Positions 1-4,584 of a DNA stretch of 6,002 bases are shown here, one piece after another; position 1 is the first letter of the stretch; the number at the start of each line of letters is the position of its first letter. Origin of the DNA: Parachlamydiales bacterium (lineage in GTDB: Bacteria > Chlamydiota > Chlamydiia > Chlamydiales > JAJFMK01); the NCBI GenBank assembly GCA_020050175.1, contig JAGVKY010000203.1, positions 1-6,002 on the forward strand. The letters are read 5' to 3'. The translations under genes were made by a program, and so were the position numbers. The notes beneath the pieces were generated by a model, which saw only the letters and a list, made by a program, of their open reading frames with translations, ran no database searches and was not told the origin of the DNA.

Positions 1-472
1 CCTTTGTCCTATTTAGAATAACTAATTCGAGGGTACGTCTATAAATCTGATCCAATTTTGTACTAACAGGAATAAGAAAAGGATTTTTGCTCAATAGAGA
101 ATCCAGTTCTATAATTTGGATAGCTGATCGAAGATAGGGCATGCTGAATTGGATTAAATTGTCTACATCAGGAGCAAATTCTGCCTTAGCTACAGCTAAT
201 TCCAACCAAATTAAAGGATGGCCAAACCGAGCTTGAGGCGTCAAAAGTTCGATTCTGTCCTTAAGAGGTAAGCACCAGAGTCTGCCAAGAGCAAGAACCC
301 AATGACCTTCGCGAATAGCATAATTGACACTTTCTATGGAGGCTTGTGCTCTGTATTGATCCTTAACCAGAGTAAAACCCTCTTTACTTTGCCTAATGGA
401 GGCAAACATTACTGGGGTATATTCATTATATTTGTCCGTAAGGCCTGTTGACCATATTGCGGGAGAAGTCAT
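1..472 (-). CDS. Hypothetical protein, N-terminal 157 residues (runs off left edge)
   Basis: An open frame reads from an ATG at 472 leftwards to the window edge with no stop, giving 157 residues. The start is supported by an AGGA Shine-Dalgarno eight bases upstream and a candidate promoter behind it. The visible protein begins MTSPAIWSTG, has no signal peptide or membrane segment, and looks soluble and mostly helical, with tryptophans at residues 7, 58, 66 and 89. A segment at residues 52-70 reads AIREGHWVLALGRLWCLPL, followed by a charged KDRIELL stretch. I recognise no catalytic motif or family. It may be a lineage-specific protein; the missing C-terminus limits any assignment. It is divergent from the peptidase gene across a 369-base gap, so the two are not co-transcribed. 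I am fairly sure it is a real gene because of the uninterrupted frame plus SD, but its function is unknown. Confidence 0.72.
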   Translation of the reverse strand, partial: MTSPAIWSTGLTDKYNEYTPVMFASIRQSKEGFTLVKDQYRAQASIESVNYAIREGHWVLALGRLWCLPLKDRIELLTPQARFGHPLIWLELAVAKAEFAPDVDNLIQFSMPYLRSAIQIIELDSLLSKNPFLIPVSTKLDQIYRRTLELVILNRTK

Positions 473-480
473 TTTGTTTA

Positions 481-484
481 TCCT
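481..484 (-). promoter_or_regulatory. Shine-Dalgarno of the partial minus-strand gene
   Basis: Reading on the minus strand, AGGA lies eight bases before the ATG at 472. It supports that ATG as the start codon. Confidence 0.55.
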
Positions 485-500
485 GATAAATTATTTGATG

Positions 501-530
501 ATTTTAAAGATTGAATATAGGGACTTTCAA
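501..530 (-). promoter_or_regulatory. Candidate sigma-70-type promoter for the partial minus-strand gene
   Basis: On the minus strand there is TTGAAA (530-525), an 18-base spacer, then TAAAAT (506-501). Both hexamers are close to the housekeeping consensus. Transcription would start near 494, giving a leader of about 22 bases that contains the AGGA ribosome-binding site. The call rests on sequence match only. Confidence 0.45.
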
Positions 531-707
531 AGATATAAATCTCCTTTTTTTCTCTAAGAGATCGTGCTCGACACTTGGGTTCATCAAAAGGACAACTCTT
601 CGATCGGGAAGATAACCGCAAAGAATAAATCCACCTGATTGAGAATCTCTCCCATCCGGTGAATGTTTCTAAGGGGATGCGAATGAAACGCTATTTCCTT
701 TTAAACG
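531..707. other. Intergenic stretch with no supported feature
   Basis: This is the left part of the divergent gap between the partial gene and the peptidase gene. I find no open frame of useful length, no RNA gene and no convincing promoter or terminator. A 22-codon frame starts at 683 and is discussed as a weak finding. Confidence 0.5.
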
Positions 708-735
708 TTAGAAGTTTAGGGAAACTTTATATAAA
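708..735 (+). promoter_or_regulatory. Candidate promoter upstream of the tandem hairpins
   Basis: TTAGAA (708-713), a 16-base spacer and TATAAA (730-735) resemble a housekeeping promoter with a good -10 and a moderate -35. Transcription would start near 742 and run into three hairpins and a terminator at 789-830. No protein gene lies between, so the product would be a short RNA of about 90 bases, or a leader that reads through into the peptidase gene at 842. Confidence 0.35.
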
Positions 736-739
736 CTTC
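711..739. repeat. Three AAACTT half-sites in alternating orientation over the candidate promoter
   Basis: GAAGTTT (711-717), AAACTT (722-727) and AAACTTC (733-739) are copies of one half-site, the first inverted. AAGTTT/AAACTT form a 6-base inverted repeat with a 4-base gap, and the outer pair GAAGTTT/AAACTTC is a perfect 7-base inverted repeat. The two direct copies are 11 bases apart, about one helical turn, and overlap the -35 to -10 interval. This arrangement suits a repressor operator. The sequence is AT-rich, so chance is not excluded. Confidence 0.35.
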
Positions 740-757
740 AATCGCACTTAATTGAAG
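736..757 (+). repeat. Inverted repeat CTTCAAT / ATTGAAG
   Basis: CTTCAAT (736-742) and ATTGAAG (751-757) are a perfect 7-base inverted repeat with an 8-base loop. It directly abuts a second stem at 757-789 (GAGAGC 757-762 with GCTCTC 784-789) and lies at the putative transcription start, so it could act as DNA operator or as RNA structure. Confidence 0.45.
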
Positions 758-830
758 AGAGCGAGCTTAAAGTTATCAAAACGGCTCTCCCCTCTGATCA
801 CCATCTTGGTTGGTTAGAGGGGTTTTTGTT
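742..830 (+). ncRNA. Candidate short RNA or leader ending in an intrinsic terminator
   Basis: Between the candidate promoter at 708-735 and the terminator tract at 823-830 there is no protein gene. The interval contains a stem GAGAGC/GCTCTC (757-762 with 784-789, 21-base loop) stacked directly against the terminator stem (789-795 with 816-822). A free-standing promoter, structured body and terminator is the usual architecture of a small RNA. The alternative is an attenuator leader for the peptidase gene that starts 12 bases later. I see no match to tRNA, 6S RNA, SRP RNA or tmRNA. Confidence 0.25.
789..830 (+). terminator. Intrinsic terminator just upstream of the peptidase gene
   Basis: CCCCTCT (789-795) pairs perfectly with AGAGGGG (816-822). 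An inner ACCA (800-803) can pair with TGGT (807-810). The stem is followed by TTTTTGTT (823-830). The U-tract lies only on the plus-strand side, so it terminates rightward transcription. No plus-strand protein gene precedes it in the window. It insulates the peptidase gene from upstream transcription or regulates read-through into it. Confidence 0.7.
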
Positions 831-835
831 ATAGT
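806..835 (+). promoter_or_regulatory. Candidate promoter of the peptidase gene, giving a leaderless mRNA
   Basis: TTGGTT (806-811), an 18-base spacer and TATAGT (830-835, five of six to TATAAT) lie inside and just after the 3' arm of the upstream terminator. Six bases separate the -10 from the ATG at 842, so transcription would start at or next to the A of the start codon. The gene has no Shine-Dalgarno, which fits a leaderless transcript. The -35 is weak. Confidence 0.4.
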
Positions 836-841
836 CGTTCC

Positions 842-2605
842 ATGATCGAATCATTCTATGTATCTCCAGAAAAAGTCGCAGCAGGCAGTGTCTCACTTGA
901 TTGGGTTGACCTCAACAAAGCAGGTGAAATCTTCTTTGTTGAGGGTAGGCCTCAAGAAGGTGGAAGAGGAACTCTCCTTTCTATCAACAACTTAGACCAA
1001 ATTGTTGAAGCGACTCCATCTCCTTTTAATGTCCGCTCCAAGGTACATGAGTATGGAGGAAAGTCTTATTGCCTACCTGATAAAGGAGCCCCCTTCTTTG
1101 TTAATTTCAAAGATCAAGCTCTTTATCAGGGCGATCAACAGTTGACCGATGGAACGGTCCGACTGGTCGATATGATCGTTGTTCCTGGCGGCATTATCGC
1201 TGTTGCGGAGGGTAACCCTTCAGGAGAAGTCGACAATTATTTGGCTTTTTTCAATCTAGAGACTAAAGAGCTAACTTCCCTTTTTTCAGGCTGGGATTTT
1301 GTGGCTGCTCCCTCTCTCTCCCCTGATGGGAAAAAACTCACTTGGATTAGCTGGAACCATCCCAACATGCCCTGGCAAGGGACAACTCTTTGGGTGGCCG
1401 GCTGGGACGATCAAACGTTGGTTGACCCTAAGGCTCTCTATGGAGGAGACCATGAATCCATTTTTCAACCTGGTTGGTCTCCTACAGGAGAGCTTCTCTA
1501 CATCTCTGATCGAACAGGTTTTTGGAATCTCTACAAAGATGAAGAGTCTCTCTTCCCTATCCAAGCAGACTGCGGAAAACCTCTCTGGGTCTTAGGAACT
1601 AAAACCTGGGACTTTGAAGGGGAAGATCTTGTTTTGTCGTTTCAAGATAAAGGGAGTTGGAAACTTGCTCATAATGGAAAAATTCTTCCTTTTGAGGCAG
1701 CTGACATTTCTTCTCTCACAGTTCGTGAGGGAATGGCTTACTTTGCCGCTAGCTTTAAGGATGAACGGCGGAAAATTGTCTCTTATAATTTGAAAACAGA
1801 TGAGGTCCAATGGCTCTATGGCGAAAAACTTGATCTCAAGATGATTTCCCTTCCAGAAAACATCTCTTTCCCCTCAGGTGATAGAGAAATTCCGGCTTTC
1901 TACTACCCTCCGATGGACAAAACCATCAAAAAGCCCCCTCTTCTTGTAAGAGCCCATGGAGGTCCGACTGGACAGTCAACACCCTCCTTTAACTGGACTT
2001 ATGCTTATTGGACGGGGCTTGGATTTGCCATTTTGGATGTCAATTACACCGGAAGTACAGGGTATGGAAGAGAGTTTCGAGAGGCTTTAAATGGCCACTG
2101 GGGCACTTTTGACTGGCAAGACTGTGAAGCAGGAGCTCGCTATCTTGTTGAAAAAGGGCTTGTCGATCCTAATGCTCTTTTTATTTCAGGTGGAAGTGCA
2201 GGTGGATTTACCGTTCTGACTGCACTCACTCTAGGAACACTGTTTAAGGGAGGAACCTCTTACTTCGGTGTCTCTGACCTGAATTTACTTGCCGAAGAGA
2301 CCCATAAATTTGAATCTCGTTATTTTGATAGTTTGATTGGACCAGTCATTGTAAATCCCCCCTTCCATTTACTTGCGAAACCCGTTCTGTTTCTGCAAGG
2401 AAATGATGACAAAGTCGTTCCACCAGATCAATCTTCAAATCTCTACAACGTTCTCAAAGGAAAAGGAATACCTACAGAATATGTTCTCTATGCCGGGGAA
2501 TCGCACGGTTTTAAAAAGAAAGAAACCATCATCGACACTTTAACAAGAGAAGCTGCCTTCTATCGCAAGATGATGGGAAAACAGGATTCTGAAAAAAATA
2601 AATAA
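842..2605 (+). CDS. S9C-type prolyl oligopeptidase family serine peptidase (acylaminoacyl/dipeptidyl peptidase-like)
   Basis: This 587-residue protein has the two-domain design of family S9. An N-terminal beta-propeller (about residues 1-345) carries S9C hallmarks: EGRPQEGGRG (34-43), VHEYGG (68-73), SPDGKKLTWISWNHPNMPW (160-178) and GWSPTGELLYISDRTGFWNLY at 211-231. A C-terminal alpha/beta-hydrolase domain (about 355-587) follows. The oxyanion-region motif RAHGGP is at 370-375. The nucleophile is Ser452 in GGSAGG (450-455), the acid Asp523 in QGNDDKVVP, and the base His555 in ESHGF. All triad positions are present, so it should be active. By family knowledge such enzymes cleave short peptides or remove N-terminal blocked residues in the cytosol; the exact substrate cannot be read from sequence. 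There is no signal peptide. The ATG at 842 is the first start after an in-frame stop at 815-817. It lacks an SD but has a -10-like hexamer six bases upstream. It converges on the MDR gene. Confidence 0.95.
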   Translation: MIESFYVSPEKVAAGSVSLDWVDLNKAGEIFFVEGRPQEGGRGTLLSINNLDQIVEATPSPFNVRSKVHEYGGKSYCLPDKGAPFFVNFKDQALYQGDQQLTDGTVRLVDMIVVPGGIIAVAEGNPSGEVDNYLAFFNLETKELTSLFSGWDFVAAPSLSPDGKKLTWISWNHPNMPWQGTTLWVAGWDDQTLVDPKALYGGDHESIFQPGWSPTGELLYISDRTGFWNLYKDEESLFPIQADCGKPLWVLGTKTWDFEGEDLVLSFQDKGSWKLAHNGKILPFEAADISSLTVREGMAYFAASFKDERRKIVSYNLKTDEVQWLYGEKLDLKMISLPENISFPSGDREIPAFYYPPMDKTIKKPPLLVRAHGGPTGQSTPSFNWTYAYWTGLGFAILDVNYTGSTGYGREFREALNGHWGTFDWQDCEAGARYLVEKGLVDPNALFISGGSAGGFTVLTALTLGTLFKGGTSYFGVSDLNLLAEETHKFESRYFDSLIGPVIVNPPFHLLAKPVLFLQGNDDKVVPPDQSSNLYNVLKGKGIPTEYVLYAGESHGFKKKETIIDTLTREAAFYRKMMGKQDSEKNK

Positions 2606-2613
2606 CAAGATAG

Positions 2614-2655
2614 ACAAGATCGCAGCTGACGCGGCGATCTTGTTCAAATTTTATT
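2614..2655 (+). terminator. Terminator hairpin after the peptidase gene
   Basis: ACAAGATCGC (2614-2623) pairs perfectly with GCGATCTTGT (2634-2643) around a 10-base loop, starting eight bases after the stop codon at 2605. It is followed by an AT-rich stretch with TTTT at 2649-2652 instead of an immediate U-tract, so termination strength is uncertain. Confidence 0.55.
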
Positions 2656-2695
2656 CGGATCTTGTAGCCAAAGTAATGTCCGAGATCCGAATAAA
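2650..2695 (-). terminator. Long hairpin downstream of the MDR gene, probable convergent terminator
   Basis: TTTATTCGGATCT (2650-2662) and AGATCCGAATAAA (2683-2695) are a perfect 13-base inverted repeat, extendable inward by a T-G wobble and a G-C pair. It lies seven bases beyond the TAA of the minus-strand gene (2704-2702). There is no classic U-tract on either side. With the hairpin at 2614-2643 it forms a two-stem barrier between converging genes. The strand is assigned by proximity. Confidence 0.5.
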
Positions 2696-2701
2696 GCCCT
2701 G

Positions 2702-3880
2702 TTATTTCCCTTTTTTAGCGGGCTTTTTTGCTGGGGCAGCTTTAGGAGCTGGTTTTTTAGGTTCTGGTTTCTTTGTCGCTATTGTTTTCTTCGTTTCAGG
2801 TTTTTTTGCTGTTGATTTTTTGGCAACTGGAGCCTTTGCTGTACTTACTTTTTTCTGTATTTCAGTTGTTTTAGCAGCACTTGGTTTCTTCGGCACTTGA
2901 CCGTTGACCAAGACAATTCTTCCCCAAAGGTTTTTGTCTTCTAACATGACATGGGCCTTTTTAGCTTCGGAAAGGGGAAGAACGGCCGCTATTTTAGGCT
3001 TTAAAATTCCCTCTTCGAGAGCACGATTGATGATCACGGCATATCCTGCAAGCTCATCGGGAGTCGCATGGAAGAGTGTAAATCCACGGATAGCACACTC
3101 TTTTTGATAGAATTTATTAACATCGAAGGAGGGACTTTCACTCCCTGATGCCACCACAATTCTTCCCTTATGGGCCAAGATGTCAATCGCTAAATCAAAA
3201 TCTGGATCTCTAGAAGTATCCCAGAAAACATCGACCCCATTAGGGAGAATCTTTTTGATCTCATTAGCCACTTTGCCTTTCTTATAGTCGATCACATAAT
3301 CGGCACCCTGCTTCTTGCACCAGGCTAATTTCTCAGCTCCATTAGATGTTGCAATGACGTGCGCCCCTCTTGCTTTCCCTAATTGGATCATGGCGGTCCC
3401 AACATTTCCTGCCCCTCCATTCACCAAGAGAACATCTTCTTTTCTCAACGAGGCAGCTACGATGAACCCACGGCAAACGGTGGCGGCTGATTGTAAGACA
3501 GCGACAGCTTCTATAGGATCGGCGTGATTAGGAAGAGCAAAACAATAGTTGGCATCTCTTACGACAAGCTCTGCAAAACTGCCTTGGCCATCAGTGGGGC
3601 CGCCAAAGCTATTGCTCCAAACTAGCATCCCCGCAAAGAACTCTTTAACCCCTTTTCCTACATGAACAACCTCACCCACAAGGTCAATCCCTAGGATATG
3701 GGGCATTTTTAAGGAGGGGCTAAGGGCAAATTTTCCTGACCGGATGTAGGCATCCACAGGGTTTGCGGCAACGGCAATCGTACGAATCAATAATTGTCCT
3801 TCGCCTAATTTTGGATCAGGGAGATCTCCCCATTGAATCTGATCAGGTCCGCCGGTCTTCTTAATATAAGCTGCTTTCAT
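2702..3880 (-). CDS. Quinone-oxidoreductase-like MDR family NAD(P)H dehydrogenase with a histone-H1-like basic tail
   Basis: The 392-residue protein starts at an ATG (3880-3878) behind a strong AGGAG SD. Residues 1-328 are a complete medium-chain dehydrogenase/reductase: a GroES-like N-domain with ANPVDAYIRSG (39-49) and HILGIDLVGEV (61-71), then a Rossmann domain with the quinone-reductase-type nucleotide loop NGGAGNVG (154-161) and strand HVIATS (174-179). No zinc-ligand cysteine/histidine set is visible, which fits the zinc-independent NAD(P)H:quinone oxidoreductase branch. The family reduces quinones or enones with NAD(P)H in the cytosol; the substrate here is unknown. Residues 331-392 form an unusual extension with 22 lysines among 62 residues, in AKKP/TKKP/PEPKKP-type repeats. 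It resembles the tails of histone-H1-like proteins, including chlamydial Hc proteins. Tail and catalytic core share one uninterrupted frame, so this is a fusion and not an artefact of neighbouring genes. The gene is divergent from the Nudix gene. Confidence 0.92.
   Translation of the reverse strand: MKAAYIKKTGGPDQIQWGDLPDPKLGEGQLLIRTIAVAANPVDAYIRSGKFALSPSLKMPHILGIDLVGEVVHVGKGVKEFFAGMLVWSNSFGGPTDGQGSFAELVVRDANYCFALPNHADPIEAVAVLQSAATVCRGFIVAASLRKEDVLLVNGGAGNVGTAMIQLGKARGAHVIATSNGAEKLAWCKKQGADYVIDYKKGKVANEIKKILPNGVDVFWDTSRDPDFDLAIDILAHKGRIVVASGSESPSFDVNKFYQKECAIRGFTLFHATPDELAGYAVIINRALEEGILKPKIAAVLPLSEAKKAHVMLEDKNLWGRIVLVNGQVPKKPSAAKTTEIQKKVSTAKAPVAKKSTAKKPETKKTIATKKPEPKKPAPKAAPAKKPAKKGK
2705..2890 (-). 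repeat. Region encoding the lysine/alanine/proline-rich tail of the MDR protein
   Basis: This stretch encodes residues 331-392 with irregular short repeats built on KKP, AKK and TKK units. On the opposite strand it gives a spurious hydrophobic frame (2640-2900) rich in Phe, Ala and Gly, which is the expected antisense reading of lysine-, alanine- and proline-rich codons. Low complexity suggests growth by slippage or short duplications. The tail is likely disordered and could bind nucleic acid or other polyanions. Confidence 0.75.
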
Positions 3881-3886
3881 TGCATT

Positions 3887-3891
3887 CTCCT
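3887..3891 (-). promoter_or_regulatory. Strong Shine-Dalgarno of the MDR gene
   Basis: AGGAG on the minus strand lies six bases before the ATG at 3880. This fixes the start of the MDR gene and contrasts with the missing SD of the divergent Nudix gene. Confidence 0.75.
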
Positions 3892-3897
3892 AAAAAT

Positions 3898-3920
3898 AAC
3901 CCTTCTACCAAAAAGGGGTT
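3898..3920. repeat. Imperfect hairpin in the divergent MDR/Nudix spacer
   Basis: AACCCTT (3898-3904) pairs with AAGGGGTT (3913-3920) apart from one extra G. On the plus strand it is followed by TTA. On the minus strand it is followed by ATTTTTAGGAG, so a transcript of the MDR gene would carry a terminator-like stem with a U-run directly before its SD. It may be a weak attenuator or a chance structure. Confidence 0.3.
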
Positions 3921-3980
3921 TTATCGAATACGGAGAAATGAATGGGATCCTCATCCTAGTCCCTTTCAAAAAGATAAATT

Positions 3981-3989
3981 TGCTAGAAT
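3981..3989 (+). promoter_or_regulatory. Candidate extended -10 promoter of the Nudix gene, giving a leaderless mRNA
   Basis: TGC followed by TAGAAT (3984-3989) matches the extended -10 pattern TGnTAnAAT. Seven bases separate it from the ATG at 3997, so transcription would begin at or beside the start codon. No clear -35 is seen, which is tolerable for an extended -10 promoter. There is no SD before 3997. Confidence 0.35.
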
Positions 3990-3996
3990 TGTTTAC

Positions 3997-4398
3997 ATGA
4001 AAGAAGTTTCAAGAATTGGAGCCTACGGGATCACTGTTTTTAACGGTTGGATCCTGCTTGTTCAGCAAAAAAAAGGGCCTTTGAAAGGACTTTTCGATCT
4101 TCCCGGAGGGGGTATTGATCCTGGGGAGACTCCTGAGGAGACTTTAATTAGAGAATTTCTGGAAGAAGTCTGTGGACATTTTCAAAAATCAACCCTTCTG
4201 GAGCGGCTCTACCACACCCACAATTACCCAGACCTCACCTATCACCTAACGGCTCACATTTTTTTTGTGGAGGGGTATTCACAAAAAATAAAGACAGAGA
4301 CAGCAGAACTTTCTTACGATTGGTATCCCTTAAGAAAACTTTCTACACTTTCCCTCACTCCTGTAGCAGAGAAAAGCATTTCTCTTCTTAGACTCTAA
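3997..4398 (+). CDS. Nudix hydrolase
   Basis: Starting at the ATG at 3997 the protein has 133 residues, a normal size for a single Nudix domain. The Nudix box spans residues 38-60: G38, E44, R52, E53, E56 and E57 fit the family pattern G-x5-E-x7-R-E-U-x-E-E-x-G-U, and these glutamates bind the catalytic divalent metal. The usual glycine after EEx is Cys59, followed by Gly60. Upstream, ILLVQQKKGPLKGLFDLPGG (19-38) is the typical strand leading to the box. Family knowledge says the enzyme hydrolyses a nucleoside diphosphate linked to another group, often in nucleotide clean-up; the substrate is not predictable here. An in-frame TTG at 3880 would add 39 residues, but it overlaps the start of the MDR gene, has no SD, and family members usually begin just before the RIGAYGIT-type strand. 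It is followed by a 186-base gap, so it is probably monocistronic. Confidence 0.88.
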   Translation: MKEVSRIGAYGITVFNGWILLVQQKKGPLKGLFDLPGGGIDPGETPEETLIREFLEEVCGHFQKSTLLERLYHTHNYPDLTYHLTAHIFFVEGYSQKIKTETAELSYDWYPLRKLSTLSLTPVAEKSISLLRL

Positions 4399-4423
4399 GA
4401 ACTTCTAAAAGAGATTGATATTT

Positions 4424-4466
4424 TTGCTTTTGAAGAGGGTCGCTCTTTTCAGCAATTTGTATTTCT
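4424..4466 (+). terminator. Weak intrinsic terminator after the Nudix gene
   Basis: TTGC (4424-4427) and GCAA (4452-4455) enclose an imperfect inner stem of TGAA/TTCA and GAG/CTC with a small bulge and a loop around GGTCG. It is followed by TTTGTATTTCT (4456-4466). The imperfect stem makes this a moderate call. Confidence 0.45.
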
Positions 4467-4507
4467 ACAAGGCACAGACATATAACCTCAAAATAATCAA
4501 AAATTAT

Positions 4508-4517
4508 CTCAATTGAG
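4508..4517. promoter_or_regulatory. Perfect palindrome CTCAATTGAG, possible operator
   Basis: A 10-base perfect palindrome sits 20 bases upstream of the candidate -35 of the oxygenase gene. It is short enough to occur by chance, but its place in a promoter region makes a regulator-binding site possible. Confidence 0.25.
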
Positions 4518-4536
4518 TGAAATCTTTTGAAGCGAA

Positions 4537-4566
4537 TAGACTGCGGATCTCACCATTTCATATAAA
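4537..4566 (+). promoter_or_regulatory. Candidate promoter of the oxygenase gene
   Basis: TAGACT (4537-4542, four of six to TTGACA), an 18-base spacer and TATAAA (4561-4566) resemble a housekeeping promoter. Transcription would start near 4573, leaving a very short leader that just includes the SD at 4575-4579. Confidence 0.4.
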
Positions 4567-4574
4567 AATAAAAT

Positions 4575-4579
4575 AAGGA
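4575..4579 (+). promoter_or_regulatory. Shine-Dalgarno of the oxygenase gene
   Basis: AAGGA lies five bases before the ATG at 4585 and supports that start. Confidence 0.65.
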
Positions 4580-4584
4580 TTTTT

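Noticed and set aside
1286..1810. Frames on both strands inside the peptidase gene
   Set aside because: They overlap well-conserved S9C propeller motifs in the main frame, have no ribosome-binding sites, and read as random protein sequence.
2640..2900. Plus-strand frame of 86 codons that looks like a hydrophobic Phe/Ala/Gly-rich membrane protein
   Set aside because: It is the antisense of the lysine/alanine/proline-rich tail of the MDR gene; such codons read backwards give Phe-, Gly- and Ala-rich text. It also starts inside a terminator hairpin and has no SD.
3880..3996. TTG start at 3880 that would lengthen the Nudix protein by 39 residues
   Set aside because: It overlaps the MDR start codon on the other strand and has no SD, and the Nudix fold begins just after the ATG at 3997. 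It remains a minor possibility because the frame is open.
3938..4000. 20-codon frame whose TGA overlaps the Nudix ATG (ATGA), suggesting translational coupling
   Set aside because: The upstream GGAG is only two bases from its ATG, too close to act well, and the candidate Nudix promoter lies inside it, so it would often not be transcribed.
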